DNA of 64,000 nucleotides. Source: Gluconobacter sp. Gdi. Lineage in GTDB: Bacteria > Pseudomonadota > Alphaproteobacteria > Acetobacterales > Acetobacteraceae. The notes under the pieces were generated by a model. That model saw only the letters and a list, made by a program, of their open reading frames with translations, did not search any database and was not told the DNA's origin. How positions within the stretch are numbered: the first letter of the stretch is position 1; every line of letters starts with the position of its first letter. The translations under genes and the position numbers were made by a program. Positions 27,710-38,328 of the stretch are shown piece after piece. The stretch is taken from the NCBI RefSeq assembly GCF_014132155.1, contig NZ_BLJQ01000007.1:1-64000 (forward strand), given 5' to 3'.

Positions 27710-30052
27710 TTAGTCGTTTAGTCCGATCGAAATTCCCGCGAATATACCAAACCCGTCTCCCGGCTGCATGACTGAGAGCTGTCGGCCTCCTGCGATATAT
27801 CCAGGTACCACAATGGAGGCATAATGTTTGTTGGTCAGATTGTTAAAAGACAGGAAGACTTGCCGGTGTTTCCCGGGCCATTCATAGCCAATGTTGGCAT
27901 TATAGATATGATAAGAAGGCGCGAAATAAGTGTCGTCGTAAGACCCTGAAACCTTTGACGAAACCTGCGTATTGAACCCGGCATAAAAGCCATTTTTCAG
28001 GTCAAAACGGACTTCTCCCTGATAGAAATGAGCAGGAATTCCCGGAAGCTTGTTCCGCCCGAAAACGGCATCATTTTTGAAGTGAAAATCCTGGTAGGTA
28101 TAGGATTGACGTAAGCCTAGTGTTCCGCCGGACCATTTATACAGATCTGTCTCCAGAGACGCTTCCACACCCTGATGCACGGTTGGGGACGCGTTTGAAT
28201 AGGTCGCATTCCCATAAAGTTGTGACAATGGGGTCATGACAGACAGAAGTTCATTCCTCACAGAGGAATAGTAGTATGTGAGGCTCCATTTATTGTGTAG
28301 CCAGTTGCCCGTCGTACCAATTTCATACGTTGTTGCTGTCTGGTTTTCGAGGCTGGCTCCCGTTGCAGTCAAGCCTGCTGCAGGACCGGTTGTGTAGTTT
28401 GCGCCAGACAGAAGTTGCCAGTCATTAGGTGGCTGAAAACTGCGACTGACGTTTCCATAAACCGAGACATGCGGACTGATGACATACCGAAATCCCCCAC
28501 GCGGGGTAAAGCCCACGGCCGAGGTGCCGAGAGAGCTTTGCGTAGGGTACGTCACAGCGGTAGAGCGCTGCACAAAGTCCAGTGCTCCAGCGGCGGTCAG
28601 CCAGAAATTATGAAAGAGTTCAAAGTTGTCTCTGATGTGGAAATAGTTGTCTGTTCCGCCGTAAGTAGCGTGTCGAAGCTTTGTTCCAAGCGGAATACCA
28701 GCATAAGTGCCGGTATACGTTCTGGTCCGCGTAGTTTGCCAGGCGTCCAGATCGCTATAGGTGTCAATGCCGAACAGCATATCATTGCTACGGCCCCACA
28801 GCTTGTCTTTCCGGCTGTATCGGATTACGCCCGCAATCGTCTTGTATCCCCAGATGCCCGCAGTTGTGCCATTCTCAATATCAATCGGAGCATCCTGATA
28901 ATCAATTCCCAGCTCCAGTTTGGAATGATCGTCAATCCGGATGGTTGTCATGTTGCCATACCATTTTGAGCCCGGCTGAATGCGCTTGGAATGAAGCGCA
29001 ACATAAGTCGATTGTGCCTGTTTCGGATTATCAATGATCTGATCTCGCGTCAGAAATCCTGGATATCCGTTTTGCGTCTGTCGATACCGGAAGAAGAACC
29101 GCGTAGAGACTTTATCATTGAAGCGGTATCCGTAGTTTGCGTTAACACCAAAACTGCTGGCCGCTGTCTGCTGCTGGTAGCCGCCTCGATAGGACTTGGT
29201 GATACTGACATAGTAGTCAGACTTCCCAATGACTTTTCCGGAACTGATCTGCTGCTTGTTATAGTTGAAGCTGCCTGCTTCTGCCCGAACCTGGAATAAG
29301 TCCGCATCATAACCCGTCGGGGTGACGTAGTTGATAGCGCCACCAAGTTGTACGCCGCCATAGTCAAACGCATTGGCGCCACGAAGTACTTCTGTATAAC
29401 GCACGCCGAGTGTTTCAAATAATTCGTAAGGCGTGCCTGCCGGCGTCGTTACGGGGAGGCCGTCAAACATCATCAGAATGCCTGAACGAAAATAGTTTGT
29501 ACCTGTTTGAATTCCGGAACCACGGATAGACAGACGCAAGCCATCACCTCCACCCGAACTCTGGGCAAAAACACCTGGCTGGAACGCAAGAACGTCAGCG
29601 TTAGTAAAGTTTCGGCCTTTCAAAACCTCGTGCGCGTCAATCACACTGACGCCACCGGGAATAGTGCTTAATGCTGCCTTCGATTGATCGACCACAGAGC
29701 GTCGACGGGTGGAAACCTTGATTGTTTCACTTGTCGGGGCGACGAAAGGTTTGGGCGCAGCAGAGCGATGAACCGCCTCAGAAGACTGTGTCCCACTAAC
29801 GGCAGAGGGGGGTGTTACGAGTTTTTTACTCGAAGTGCCTGTACGGTGATGAGTTGGATGAGTTTTGTATTCTGCCGCTTCGCTCATGAGTGGCGTCATT
29901 GCGACCGCGCTTAACAAGAGGGAAGACAGGCGGCCGTGGGACACACCAAGGCGAAAACCTGTATGGGAATGCACCTGATTTTTCTTGCTCTTCATTTTCA
30001 AGCTCATTCTGAGGCGCAATTTTGCCCCATGTTTATTGATGCTCTGGCTCAC
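27710..30052 (-). CDS. TonB-dependent receptor downstream of the sulfur genes
   Basis: An outer-membrane active transporter of up to 780 residues. The frame opens with GTG 30052; ATGs at 30007 and 29995 are alternatives, the last just before a positively charged signal peptide (LSSLLLSAVAMTPLMSEAAE). The plug holds PGGVSVIDAHEVLKGRNFTN and LSIRGSGIQTGTNYFRSG; EVLRGANAFDYGGVQLGGAI ends the plug, and the barrel closes with a terminal aromatic-rich strand. It is clearly paralogous to the receptor at 39851. The ligand is likely an organosulfur compound or its chelate, by context. Confidence 0.88.
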   Translation of the reverse strand: MSQSINKHGAKLRLRMSLKMKSKKNQVHSHTGFRLGVSHGRLSSLLLSAVAMTPLMSEAAEYKTHPTHHRTGTSSKKLVTPPSAVSGTQSSEAVHRSAAPKPFVAPTSETIKVSTRRRSVVDQSKAALSTIPGGVSVIDAHEVLKGRNFTNADVLAFQPGVFAQSSGGGDGLRLSIRGSGIQTGTNYFRSGILMMFDGLPVTTPAGTPYELFETLGVRYTEVLRGANAFDYGGVQLGGAINYVTPTGYDADLFQVRAEAGSFNYNKQQISSGKVIGKSDYYVSITKSYRGGYQQQTAASSFGVNANYGYRFNDKVSTRFFFRYRQTQNGYPGFLTRDQIIDNPKQAQSTYVALHSKRIQPGSKWYGNMTTIRIDDHSKLELGIDYQDAPIDIENGTTAGIWGYKTIAGVIRYSRKDKLWGRSNDMLFGIDTYSDLDAWQTTRTRTYTGTYAGIPLGTKLRHATYGGTDNYFHIRDNFELFHNFWLTAAGALDFVQRSTAVTYPTQSSLGTSAVGFTPRGGFRYVISPHVSVYGNVSRSFQPPNDWQLLSGANYTTGPAAGLTATGASLENQTATTYEIGTTGNWLHNKWSLTYYYSSVRNELLSVMTPLSQLYGNATYSNASPTVHQGVEASLETDLYKWSGGTLGLRQSYTYQDFHFKNDAVFGRNKLPGIPAHFYQGEVRFDLKNGFYAGFNTQVSSKVSGSYDDTYFAPSYHIYNANIGYEWPGKHRQVFLSFNNLTNKHYASIVVPGYIAGGRQLSVMQPGDGFGIFAGISIGLND

Positions 30053-30484
30053 ATTTGGAGCTCTGAATTTTTAGGTGTGAATTCTGTAGCCGCACCTGCA
30101 ACGGAGACTAATGCGGTATCTCTGGTCTCTTTCGTTTAATCGAAAGATAGAGAACACAGCATTGTTGCTTTGAGTGGGCGTGACGCAACTTCACAACAAG
30201 GCTTCTTGCCTTTTAGGCATCACCGCGCTTACATCGCATCCAAGTATTCCTTACCTAAAGACATATCACCAAATACGATGGTTAAAAAACTATATTACTT
30301 TTTTAGTTAGATTTATACAGGCGCATATATGATTATTAATCAGGTCTTATATGAAAATCTCTGAGTGATAAGGGCGGTGAGGGAATTCCGTCTTAAAAAG
30401 CGAAACGGCTAACGCAGCCTGAACCGTTCCTTTCAATGGCTCTTTTGGCGCGATCATTAGTGAAATTTTTTACGCTTCTGATGA
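30053..30484. other. Leader region between the binding protein and the receptor
   Basis: About 430 bases with no gene. It must hold the promoter of the downstream receptor if that gene is transcribed separately. A weak hairpin (AACGG and CCGTT, near 30400-30430) follows the binding-protein stop on the minus strand and could attenuate read-through. Confidence 0.35.
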
Positions 30485-31426
30485 TCATTTCCAGACTGCT
30501 GAAGCGATATCGATGCGTGAAGGTAAAAGTCCTTCTTTTAAAAAACCGTCAGCAACCTGTTGCTGCTCCTGAATAATATCCGCGCTCATAGGCGCATAAC
30601 CAAAATCACGTGTCTTGATTGCAGAATATACCGTATCGTACGGCAGTCCTGTTTGTGTTGCGAGAAGATGGGAAACTTCGGGCTTATGGATTTGTGCCCA
30701 GACATCCGTTTGAGCGATCTGATGAAGTGCTTCCCGAAGAAGATCAGGCTGACTTTCTGAAAATCCACGGCGAGCCAGGAAAAACTCTCGATTGGCGACC
30801 ATATCCTGTGCGGTTGTCAGAATGCGTGGCCCACTGGACAGCGCTCCGGACAGATAGGGGTCCCATATTGCCCATGCATCGATCTGGCCGCTTTCAAAGG
30901 CTGAGCGAGCAGAGGGGGGCGTGAGATAGGCGGGTTTGATATCATGAAAAGATAGCCCGGCTTTATGCAGGGCCTGAAGAAGAAACCAGTGGACGTTGGA
31001 CGCGCGATTGAGAGCGATCCGCTTGCCCTTTAGATCCGCGACGGTGCGGATCGAACTGTCTTTGGGGACAAGAATGGCTTCGGCTAGTGGGGCAGGAGGC
31101 TCATGTCCGACATAGACAAGTGCACCGGGGCTTGCGGCGGCTGCAAACACTGGCGGAGCATCGCCGGTCTGTCCCAAATCAAGTGCTCCCGTGACAAGTG
31201 CCTGCAGGAGTTGGGGGCCAGCCACGAATTCTGACCACACAACATTCGCGCGGCCAGCCAATGCCTTTTCCAAGGCGCCAGATGCTTTGAGTATAACCAG
31301 GGTGCTGTAGCGCTGATAGCCGATGCGGATAACCGGTGTTGCTGCGCGAGCTGGCGAGGCAAGGGTGAGTGCAAGAGTGCCAAAAAGTAAGTGGCGACGC
31401 TTGATAATGGCGCGTGTATCAGTCAT
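30485..31426 (-). CDS. SsuA-like sulfonate-binding protein without its ABC partners
   Basis: A 313-residue periplasmic binding protein of the SsuA/TauA group. It has a twin-arginine-like signal (KRRHLLFGTLALTLASPARA), the family segment RIGYQRYSTLVILKASG, TGALDLGQTGDAPPVFAAAA and AWAIWDPYLSGAL, all typical of aliphatic sulfonate binders. The start overlaps the upstream monooxygenase stop by 4 bases. No SsuB ATPase or SsuC permease is adjacent; they may lie elsewhere, or the protein may serve another carrier. Confidence 0.86.
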   Translation of the reverse strand: MTDTRAIIKRRHLLFGTLALTLASPARAATPVIRIGYQRYSTLVILKASGALEKALAGRANVVWSEFVAGPQLLQALVTGALDLGQTGDAPPVFAAAASPGALVYVGHEPPAPLAEAILVPKDSSIRTVADLKGKRIALNRASNVHWFLLQALHKAGLSFHDIKPAYLTPPSARSAFESGQIDAWAIWDPYLSGALSSGPRILTTAQDMVANREFFLARRGFSESQPDLLREALHQIAQTDVWAQIHKPEVSHLLATQTGLPYDTVYSAIKTRDFGYAPMSADIIQEQQQVADGFLKEGLLPSRIDIASAVWK

Positions 31427-32766
31427 GGAGCCGCCGTGTTGTATTGTGGTTCAGATGTTCCGAAGAGCTTTTCCCGTAGAGTTCCGGGTTGATATTCTGT
31501 CTTGTAACGGCCACGCTTTTGAAGCTCTGGCACGATATAAGTCACGAAGTCCTCGAAGCTTCCTGGGGTGATGGCGTAAGCGAGATTGAGACCGTCAATA
31601 CCTGTGTCTTCAATCCATTTTTCAATCTGATCCGCGACTTTCTGCGGACCACCAACGAACGTTACGCCCATCCCCCCGATTGCCGCATGTTCTGCGAGTT
31701 CCCTTACGGTCCACACCCGTTTGGGATCTACAACGGTCAAGGCATCGATGGCGGAGTGAATGGCGTCATTACGAATATGACGGACAGGATCATCGAGATC
31801 GAAGGTCGAAAAATCGATCCCGGTCCATCCTGACATGAGCGTCAGAGCACCTTCGTGACTGACATACTTTCTGTATTCCGCCCATTTTTCTAAAGCGGCC
31901 TCATCGTTTTCGGCCGTTACGATGGTTACGAGAGAGAAAATCTTGAGTGATTTTCGTGACCGTCCTGTGCGCTGGAGCTCTGCTTCCAGCCCTGAAACGG
32001 CATGTTTCGCCACTTCTTTGGATGGGCCAGCAATAAAGACGCATTCAGCGTAATCTCCGGCAAAAGCCCGCCCTTTACTGGAAGTTCCGGCTTGATAGAG
32101 GACGGGTGTTCGCTGAGGTGAGGGTTCACAGAGATGAATTGCATCTACCTCAAAGTATTTTCCTTTATGCTGAAGGCGATGAACCTTTGTGGGATCCGTA
32201 AAGATCCCACTTTTTCTGTCCCGACGGACGGCGCCGTCCTCCCAGCTTTTTTCCCACAGACCTCGAAGAACCTGCATATAATCACGCGTGACATCGTAAC
32301 GCTCATCATGAGATGTCTGTTGTTGCTGACCAACGCCTTTTGCGGCGCTGTTCAGATAACCCGTTACAATGTTCCACCCCATCCGCCCGTTGGTAAGGTG
32401 ATCCAAGGTGCTGATGCGACGAGCAAAGGGGTAGGGATGTTCGAAAGAGAGAGTTGCCGTCAGCCCAAAGCCCAGATTTTCAGTGACCGCGGCCATGGCG
32501 GAAATCAGCATGGCCGGATCATTGACGGGAACCTGAGACGCATTGCGCAATGCCGCTTCCGGGCCGCCTCCATATACATCGTAGATGCCAAGAACATCTG
32601 CGATGAAAAGGCCGTCGAACAGTCCATGTTCAAGCGTTTTCGCCAGGTTCGTCCAGTATCCGATGGTGTTGTAATGCCATGACTGATCGTCCGGATGCCG
32701 CCATAGGCCGCTTGCCTGATGAGAGACGCAATTCATATCAAATGCGTTTACGGGGATAAAAGACAC
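31423..32766 (-). CDS. NtaA/SnaA/DszA-type FMN monooxygenase 1
   Basis: A 447-residue luciferase-like (LLM) flavin monooxygenase. Family marks are DMNCVSHQASGLWRHPDD at the N-terminus, GLFDGLFIADVLGIYDVYGG near residue 46, GRMGWNIVTGYLNSAAKG near 127 and PVLYQAGTSSKGRAFA near 215. It uses reduced FMN and oxygen to open C-S or C-N bonds. It lies 69 bases after the MFS gene and overlaps the binding protein by 4 bases. It is probably one of the desulfurising enzymes of the island; the exact substrate is unknown. Confidence 0.88.
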   Translation of the reverse strand: MSFIPVNAFDMNCVSHQASGLWRHPDDQSWHYNTIGYWTNLAKTLEHGLFDGLFIADVLGIYDVYGGGPEAALRNASQVPVNDPAMLISAMAAVTENLGFGLTATLSFEHPYPFARRISTLDHLTNGRMGWNIVTGYLNSAAKGVGQQQQTSHDERYDVTRDYMQVLRGLWEKSWEDGAVRRDRKSGIFTDPTKVHRLQHKGKYFEVDAIHLCEPSPQRTPVLYQAGTSSKGRAFAGDYAECVFIAGPSKEVAKHAVSGLEAELQRTGRSRKSLKIFSLVTIVTAENDEAALEKWAEYRKYVSHEGALTLMSGWTGIDFSTFDLDDPVRHIRNDAIHSAIDALTVVDPKRVWTVRELAEHAAIGGMGVTFVGGPQKVADQIEKWIEDTGIDGLNLAYAITPGSFEDFVTYIVPELQKRGRYKTEYQPGTLREKLFGTSEPQYNTAAP

Positions 32767-32835
32767 ATGCGCTCCTTAACAACGATCACGGTAGGACGGC
32801 GGGGTGTTGCGACGTGAAAATGCGGCTCAGTTCAC

Positions 32836-34329
32836 TCAGCCCTGATTGAAGAGGGCTGAATGCTGAAGAGATGTGTCTTGTCGGGCGGCTGGCCTTAGGA
32901 CGCCCTTCAATGTGTCGTCGCCATCCGGGTCATAATTGAAGACATCCCAACGGATCACCTGATGCAATGTCAGACCGATCAGAGGGGCGCTCAAAATGAA
33001 CCAGAAAAGGTTCGTTCCGAAATTTGCGTAGAGGCTGGGTAGAGCCCACATGGCCATCGTAGCGCCCAGGCCAGAAATCAGCCTGTTCATGCCAATGCCC
33101 ACGCCCCGGATTTCGGTCGGGTAGGTGAGAGTGGCGTAGATCATCTGTTGGCAGCCGGGTCCGAAGCCTTGACCGAAGAGATACCCAGCGAAGCCACCGA
33201 GAACCGCTATGACACCTGCCGTGGAGTGTGGTGTGCCGACAATCGCCAGCGTTCCTATGGAAACAGCCTGAAGAATATATCCAACGATATTGACCTTGCG
33301 CGACGACACGTACCGCGCCAGACGAACCCCGATCAAACCGCCCGTAAATGCAAAGACAAGGTTCAGGATGATTGATGTAATCAGAACCTGCTTACGGTCG
33401 AGGTGCAGCATTCCTGCGAGCAAACTCGGCGCCCCAAACGCGATTGCCGCGTACGAATAAGCACTGACAATGGAAATGGTACTGACAAGAATTCCACGTT
33501 TGAGCAGGGGCTGACGGAAGAGCGGGGCAATCCCATGAGGTTGTGGCCGGATAGGCGGAGCTTCAATCTGAAGAACGGGATCAATGCCATGAGACGCCCG
33601 TAAAATCTCCGCTGCTTTCTCCAGATCGCCGTTCCGGGCGATCCAGATAGGGGATTCACTCATGTATCGGTTACGGACGAGGATGATCAGAAGCGCAGGA
33701 AGCGCCCCGAAGGCCAGTGAAGCGCGCCATAGCCAATCCGGGTGGGCGGTAGGAACGACCGCGTCTAGGGCAAAAACGAGGAAAAAGCACAGTGAAGAGG
33801 CGGCATACCACGTTGGGCACCATGCTGCAGCTCGGCTCGCTTTGCTTCCTTTTCCACTCAGCTTTGAAAACTCTGACAGGAACGCCATGGCCACAGGCAG
33901 GTCCATTCCGACACCAAAACCCATAGCGAAACGGGCAAGGATCAGGATGGTGGCAGTGGGGGCCATGCCTGCCACGAGGGCCGCGATGACAAAGCAGATC
34001 ATATCCGCCATGAAAACGGCGTATCGCCCAATCCGGTCAGTCAGCCATCCGCCTGCAATGCTCCCGACAATCGTCCCGGCACTCATCGCTGCTGCAACCA
34101 TGCCGGTGGCAGATGTCGTGAGACCAAAGTGCTTTTGTACGTCACCAATGCCGTAGGACAGCGTCGTCAGGTCATAGGCGTCAAGAAAGACACCGCCGAG
34201 AGCAAGGGCAACAATGATGTTTGCGTGACCGCCGCCCTGAGGTCCTGCGTTGACGATGGCAGAAACATCATCTGCATGACGGATTACGGGGCGGGGCGTT
34301 CCGGATGCGGCAGTTTGAGCAGACGTCAT
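32836..34329 (-). CDS. MFS transporter of the sulfur island
   Basis: A 497-residue inner-membrane carrier with twelve hydrophobic segments. The motif FLDAYDLTTLSYGIGDVQKH followed by GSIAGGWLTDRIGRYAVFM is typical of the sugar/aromatic-acid:H+ symporter-like branch. The gene overlaps the FAD protein gene by 4 bases. It probably imports the organosulfur substrate or exports the desulfurised product. Confidence 0.86.
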   Translation of the reverse strand: MTSAQTAASGTPRPVIRHADDVSAIVNAGPQGGGHANIIVALALGGVFLDAYDLTTLSYGIGDVQKHFGLTTSATGMVAAAMSAGTIVGSIAGGWLTDRIGRYAVFMADMICFVIAALVAGMAPTATILILARFAMGFGVGMDLPVAMAFLSEFSKLSGKGSKASRAAAWCPTWYAASSLCFFLVFALDAVVPTAHPDWLWRASLAFGALPALLIILVRNRYMSESPIWIARNGDLEKAAEILRASHGIDPVLQIEAPPIRPQPHGIAPLFRQPLLKRGILVSTISIVSAYSYAAIAFGAPSLLAGMLHLDRKQVLITSIILNLVFAFTGGLIGVRLARYVSSRKVNIVGYILQAVSIGTLAIVGTPHSTAGVIAVLGGFAGYLFGQGFGPGCQQMIYATLTYPTEIRGVGIGMNRLISGLGATMAMWALPSLYANFGTNLFWFILSAPLIGLTLHQVIRWDVFNYDPDGDDTLKGVLRPAARQDTSLQHSALFNQG

Positions 34330-35759
34330 AAGTGCACCTGTTCAGAGTATATCGAGATCTGAAGAATATCGGCCAGCCTGGAGGCTACAGACTGGGAGTT
34401 GGCCGTTACCTCCGGGAAGCCCATCAGCTCACCGAAAGTCCCGCGGGAAAGCGGGCCAGCGACAAGGAGGCCCGACACTGGCAGGCCGTCGACAAGTGCT
34501 GAGTGATCTTTGTCGGTCCAAAGCCCGAGACCAACAGGATCTCTCTGCACAAAGCCATCCTGAGCCAGACGGGAAAGAAAACCAGGCTTGGTTAGAATGC
34601 CTGCATGGTCAGGGCCGGTGGTATTGATCAGGATGTCTGCATGGACCGTGCGGCTTCGTTCCCCACGCTCCCGAAGGTGTAGAGTAAGGCCATCAGGGGC
34701 GGCTTCTGCGCTCTCAACCCGAGCAGCAAGCACTGTGAGTAACCCTGTTTCTGATCTCAGGTTTAAAGCGCGTTCGACCTGTGGCGCGATCCGAAAACGA
34801 TGGACATCCCAGAATGGTCGAAGATGGCGGACAAGACGACGCTGTTCCACGACCGGCAGAGCCGTCCAGATGGTCTTCCCTTGGCGACGTACAGCATCAA
34901 GCGTGTCTTGCCATGGCCTTTCAGAGGCAGAAGCAAGGGTCTTGCGAATACGTCTGAGCAGACCCCGCGCCGTCTGTTCGGGGTTGGTGGAAAAATCCCC
35001 AAATAGACTGGCAGGCCCATGTGAATGCCCTCGGGAGCGCAGACCACGGCGAGAGACCGCAGTGATAGGGCCAAGATGCCCCTGTGCTGCGAGAGTTGCC
35101 ACAACATCTGCCATCGTGAGCCCGGTACCTATAATGGCAATCCGTGCCCGAGGGTCTATGGTCTTGAAGACATCTTTTGCCCACGGATCAGAGATTACTC
35201 GCGGATCGTGCGCGATCCCTTTGAGTGGGGTCGGCAGCGCTGGGGCAGGATGCGAAGTCGCAATGACAACATAGGCAGCAGTATAAATCGCGCCGTGGGC
35301 GGTCCGGATCTGCCAGTACTTGCCGGTATGATGTACAGACACCACAGTGTCCTGAACATGCTGAAGTGTCTCATTGACGAGAAATGGCGTTATTCTCTCA
35401 AAAAGATAACGACCAAACTCTGCACGCGTCGGATAAACGTCTCCAGAGGGCAAGAATGCTTCCGGATCACAGGTTTTATGACTGTGCCATTTGAACCAGT
35501 CCGCAAAGTCGTCAGGTCTTTCTGTATCGATGCTCATCCGCGAAGCGGGCACATTGATTCGATGTTGCGGGTCCTTGCTGCCATAGGCGACGCCTGCGCC
35601 CAACCGGGGGCGAGGCTCGAAGATCACAACGCTACCAGCACCCAGATCTCGGCGTTTACGAAGAAGATGGTACGCAATCATCGTGCCGGTCGCTCCGCCA
35701 CCGATAATTGCTACAGGGGCAGAAACAGGCAGACGGCTGAGCTGGACTTCCGCGTTCAT
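34326..35759 (-). CDS. FAD/NAD(P)-binding oxidoreductase (COG4529-like)
   Basis: I place the start at ATG 35759, overlapping the SsuD-type gene by 4 bases, giving about 477 residues; the frame runs upstream to 35936 only as shadow. A dinucleotide motif [17 protein letters not shown] lies at the N-terminus, followed by [11 protein letters not shown] and a second Rossmann motif [17 protein letters not shown] about 200 residues later. This is the uncharacterised FAD-NAD(P) family often seen beside sulfur-starvation genes. It may be a reductase or oxygenase partner to the flavin monooxygenases; its reaction is unknown. Confidence 0.82.
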   Translation of the reverse strand: MNAEVQLSRLPVSAPVAIIGGGATGTMIAYHLLRKRRDLGAGSVVIFEPRPRLGAGVAYGSKDPQHRINVPASRMSIDTERPDDFADWFKWHSHKTCDPEAFLPSGDVYPTRAEFGRYLFERITPFLVNETLQHVQDTVVSVHHTGKYWQIRTAHGAIYTAAYVVIATSHPAPALPTPLKGIAHDPRVISDPWAKDVFKTIDPRARIAIIGTGLTMADVVATLAAQGHLGPITAVSRRGLRSRGHSHGPASLFGDFSTNPEQTARGLLRRIRKTLASASERPWQDTLDAVRRQGKTIWTALPVVEQRRLVRHLRPFWDVHRFRIAPQVERALNLRSETGLLTVLAARVESAEAAPDGLTLHLRERGERSRTVHADILINTTGPDHAGILTKPGFLSRLAQDGFVQRDPVGLGLWTDKDHSALVDGLPVSGLLVAGPLSRGTFGELMGFPEVTANSQSVASRLADILQISIYSEQVHL

Positions 35760-36937
35760 GAAGAGGCTTGGGCCGGGCGATAGGAGTTGGCAATCGTCTC
35801 GCCAAACGGCCCCATATTGTTCAGACCGCCGGCTGCCCGTGTCGGATGGGCCGTCGGAAGTAGCGGAAGGACCAGTTCGCCAAAGCTGTAAGCTTCTTCC
35901 AGATGAGGGTATCCAGAGAGAATGAAGCTGTCGCAACCAGCGCGTCTGTATTCATCAATCCGCTCGGCAATGGTGGCCGGATCACCGACAAGAGCCGTGC
36001 CAGCTCCACCTCTGACCAGCCCGACGCCAGCCCAGAGGTTGGGACTGACTTCCAGCTTGTCCCGTCGTCCGCCATGCAGGGCGCTCATGCGGGACTGCCC
36101 TACAGAGTCTAGCCTTGAGAATACAGACTGGGCCTGCGCGATGGTCGCATCATCAAGGCGGGAGATCAGACGGTTTGCCGCAGCCCAGGCCTCTTCAGTT
36201 GTCTCACGAGCGATGACATGAAACCTGATCCCGAAACTGACTTCGCGTCCTTCACGAGCTGCGGCCTCGCGAACACGGGAAATTTTTTCCTTAACAAGTT
36301 CCGGTGGCTCTCCCCACGTCAAATACTTGTCGATCCGCTTGGCCGCGACCTGAATTCCTGCCTCAGAAGAACCGCCGAAATACAGAGGTGGGCCGCCAGC
36401 CTGATGTGGCGGATAAAGGATCTGGCCGCCCGCAATATGAAAGTGCTTACCCTCGTGATTGACGGTGTCACCCTTGAGAAGGCGAGAGTAGATCGACAGG
36501 AATTCGTCAGTAATTTCGTAGCGGGTGGCATGGTCGAAAAAGAGACCATCTCCCTCGTTCTCTTTCGGATCTCCGCCGGTCACAACGTTGATTAGCAAGC
36601 GCCCTCCGGATAACCGATCAAGGGTTGCCGTCATACGTGCCGCGAAGGTTGGAGACTGTAACCCAGGGCGCACGGCCACCAGAAATTTCAGCCGTTCAGT
36701 GGACGTAATAAGGGAGGACGCAACGATCCAGGAGTCTTCGCAACTCCGACCTGTGGGGAGGAGGACGCCGTAATATCCCAAACTGTCCGCAGCCCGTGCG
36801 ACCTGTTGGAGGTAAGGCAGGTCAACGCTGCGGCCACCTTCCTGCGTTCCCAGATATCGGCTGTCTCCATGAGTTGGAAGGAACCAAAGAACGTTGATTT
36901 TCTCGGGGACACCCCCGATGGCGGCATTTGTGATCAT
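35756..36937 (-). CDS. ssuD: FMNH2-dependent alkanesulfonate monooxygenase (SsuD type)
   Basis: A 393-residue LLM enzyme very close to Ssu[21 protein letters not shown] at the N-terminus, [47 protein letters not shown] and [16 protein letters not shown]. It releases sulfite from alkanesulfonates, giving aldehydes, in the cytosol. Its ATG overlaps the stop of the DszA-type gene upstream (4 bases). No dedicated NADPH:FMN reductase (SsuE) is visible in the window unless the adjacent FAD protein serves that role. Confidence 0.93.
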   Translation of the reverse strand: MITNAAIGGVPEKINVLWFLPTHGDSRYLGTQEGGRSVDLPYLQQVARAADSLGYYGVLLPTGRSCEDSWIVASSLITSTERLKFLVAVRPGLQSPTFAARMTATLDRLSGGRLLINVVTGGDPKENEGDGLFFDHATRYEITDEFLSIYSRLLKGDTVNHEGKHFHIAGGQILYPPHQAGGPPLYFGGSSEAGIQVAAKRIDKYLTWGEPPELVKEKISRVREAAAREGREVSFGIRFHVIARETTEEAWAAANRLISRLDDATIAQAQSVFSRLDSVGQSRMSALHGGRRDKLEVSPNLWAGVGLVRGGAGTALVGDPATIAERIDEYRRAGCDSFILSGYPHLEEAYSFGELVLPLLPTAHPTRAAGGLNNMGPFGETIANSYRPAQASS

Positions 36938-38328
36938 GAGAAACTCGCTGTCTGGGCGTGAACGGGTAGGGGGAGCTGATGGGCCGGATGACTTGTCGGA
37001 AGGCGATCAAAACCGAACAGGCGATGACGCAGTGTCTCTGGATGGGTATTGCGCTCTGGCAGGCGACCACGCTTGCGAAGCTCAGGAGCGATCAATTCTC
37101 CAAAGTCTCTGGCCGTCTCGAACGTGTGGTATTGGCGGAGATTAATTCCGTCGATGCCATCTTCGTCGAGCCAGTCTTCGACGGCATCCGCGATCTGGGA
37201 CGGTGTGCCGGCGACGAAAAAACGGCCCTGTTCAAAGCTGGCAATCTGGTCCAGCGCGCTGCCAACTGTCTGATCAGAGCCAAATCGGCGTCCCATGTTT
37301 CCAAACGGACGCCCCGATTGCTCAAGCGCCTCACCAATGGTCAGGGAGCGGTCAAAATTCCGCAAATCAATCTCGGCCTGCGCGTGGACATGAGCAGCCT
37401 CAACGCTATAGCGCTCACGGTAGCGGTTCAGCTTCTCCTGAGCCTCGACTTCTGTATTCCCAGCGATGAGCCCAGCCATGACGTAGAATTTCAGGTCGTT
37501 GGGGTCTCGTCCGTTCAGGGCCGCCTGCTCGCGTGTCTGTGCAATGTTGTGGCGAATTTCCTCGCGCGTACGGCCACCAATGAAAACGGCCTCCGCGTGG
37601 CGAGCTGCAAATTCCAAGCCACGCTTGGAGCCGGTCGCTTGGAATAAAACGGGCGTGCGCTGGCGTGTGGGCTGCACAAGATGTGGACCCTCCACCTGAT
37701 GATGCCGACCCTTGTGATTGATGTAATGAACACGATCCGGGTGTGTGAAAACGTCCTTCTCACGATCAATGACCAGGGCGTCTTCGTCCCAGCTCTGTTC
37801 CCAGAGCTTGTAGAGAACCTCAAGATATTCCTCAGCCCGCTCGTAGCGCTCGTCGTGCTCGATTTCGTCTGCAAGGCCAAAGTTTCTGGCGGCGTTTGGA
37901 AGGTAGGAAGTCACGATGTTCCAGCCAACTCGCCCTTCTGTCAGAAGATCGAGTGTGCTCATGCGTCGGGCAAAGGCAAACGGCGGCTCATAAGTCGTTG
38001 AAAATGTTGCGGCAAACCCTAGACGCGTGGTGACAGCGGCCATAGCCGGGATCAGGGAGAGCGGATCGAGGTTCGGGATTTGCACGCCGAGCCGAAGGGC
38101 AGGGTCAAGTCCGTTAAAACGGTCATAAACCCCGATGACATCGGCAAGAAAAATTGCGTCGAAGCCTGCGTCTTCCGCGAGGCGCGCCTGTTCCAGCCAG
38201 AATGCCATTTCTCCAAAACGGTGGCGATTGTTGTCAGGCGCCGTCCACATTCCGTGGACGATGTGACTTACGCAAGCCATCTCAAACAGATTGACTCTTA
38301 ACTGCTTAAGGGCCGATGCCTTACTCAT
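36934..38328 (-). CDS. NtaA/SnaA/DszA-type FMN monooxygenase 2
   Basis: A 464-residue LLM flavin monooxygenase related to the one at 31423 but distinct. Seen are [76 protein letters not shown] and a C-terminal [19 protein letters not shown]. It starts inside the stop of the SfnB/DszC-like gene (4-base overlap). Such enzymes cleave sulfones, nitrilotriacetate or related compounds. It probably acts in series with the other oxygenases of the operon. Confidence 0.88.
   Translation of the reverse strand: MSKASALKQLRVNLFEMACVSHIVHGMWTAPDNNRHRFGEMAFWLEQARLAEDAGFDAIFLADVIGVYDRFNGLDPALRLGVQIPNLDPLSLIPAMAAVTTRLGFAATFSTTYEPPFAFARRMSTLDLLTEGRVGWNIVTSYLPNAARNFGLADEIEHDERYERAEEYLEVLYKLWEQSWDEDALVIDREKDVFTHPDRVHYINHKGRHHQVEGPHLVQPTRQRTPVLFQATGSKRGLEFAARHAEAVFIGGRTREEIRHNIAQTREQAALNGRDPNDLKFYVMAGLIAGNTEVEAQEKLNRYRERYSVEAAHVHAQAEIDLRNFDRSLTIGEALEQSGRPFGNMGRRFGSDQTVGSALDQIASFEQGRFFVAGTPSQIADAVEDWLDEDGIDGINLRQYHTFETARDFGELIAPELRKRGRLPERNTHPETLRHRLFGFDRLPTSHPAHQLPLPVHAQTASFS

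Noticed and set aside
35025-35783. Plus-strand frame of 252 codons opposite the FAD/NAD(P) gene
   Set aside because: It lies wholly antisense to a gene with clear Rossmann motifs and has no recognisable domain or ribosome site.
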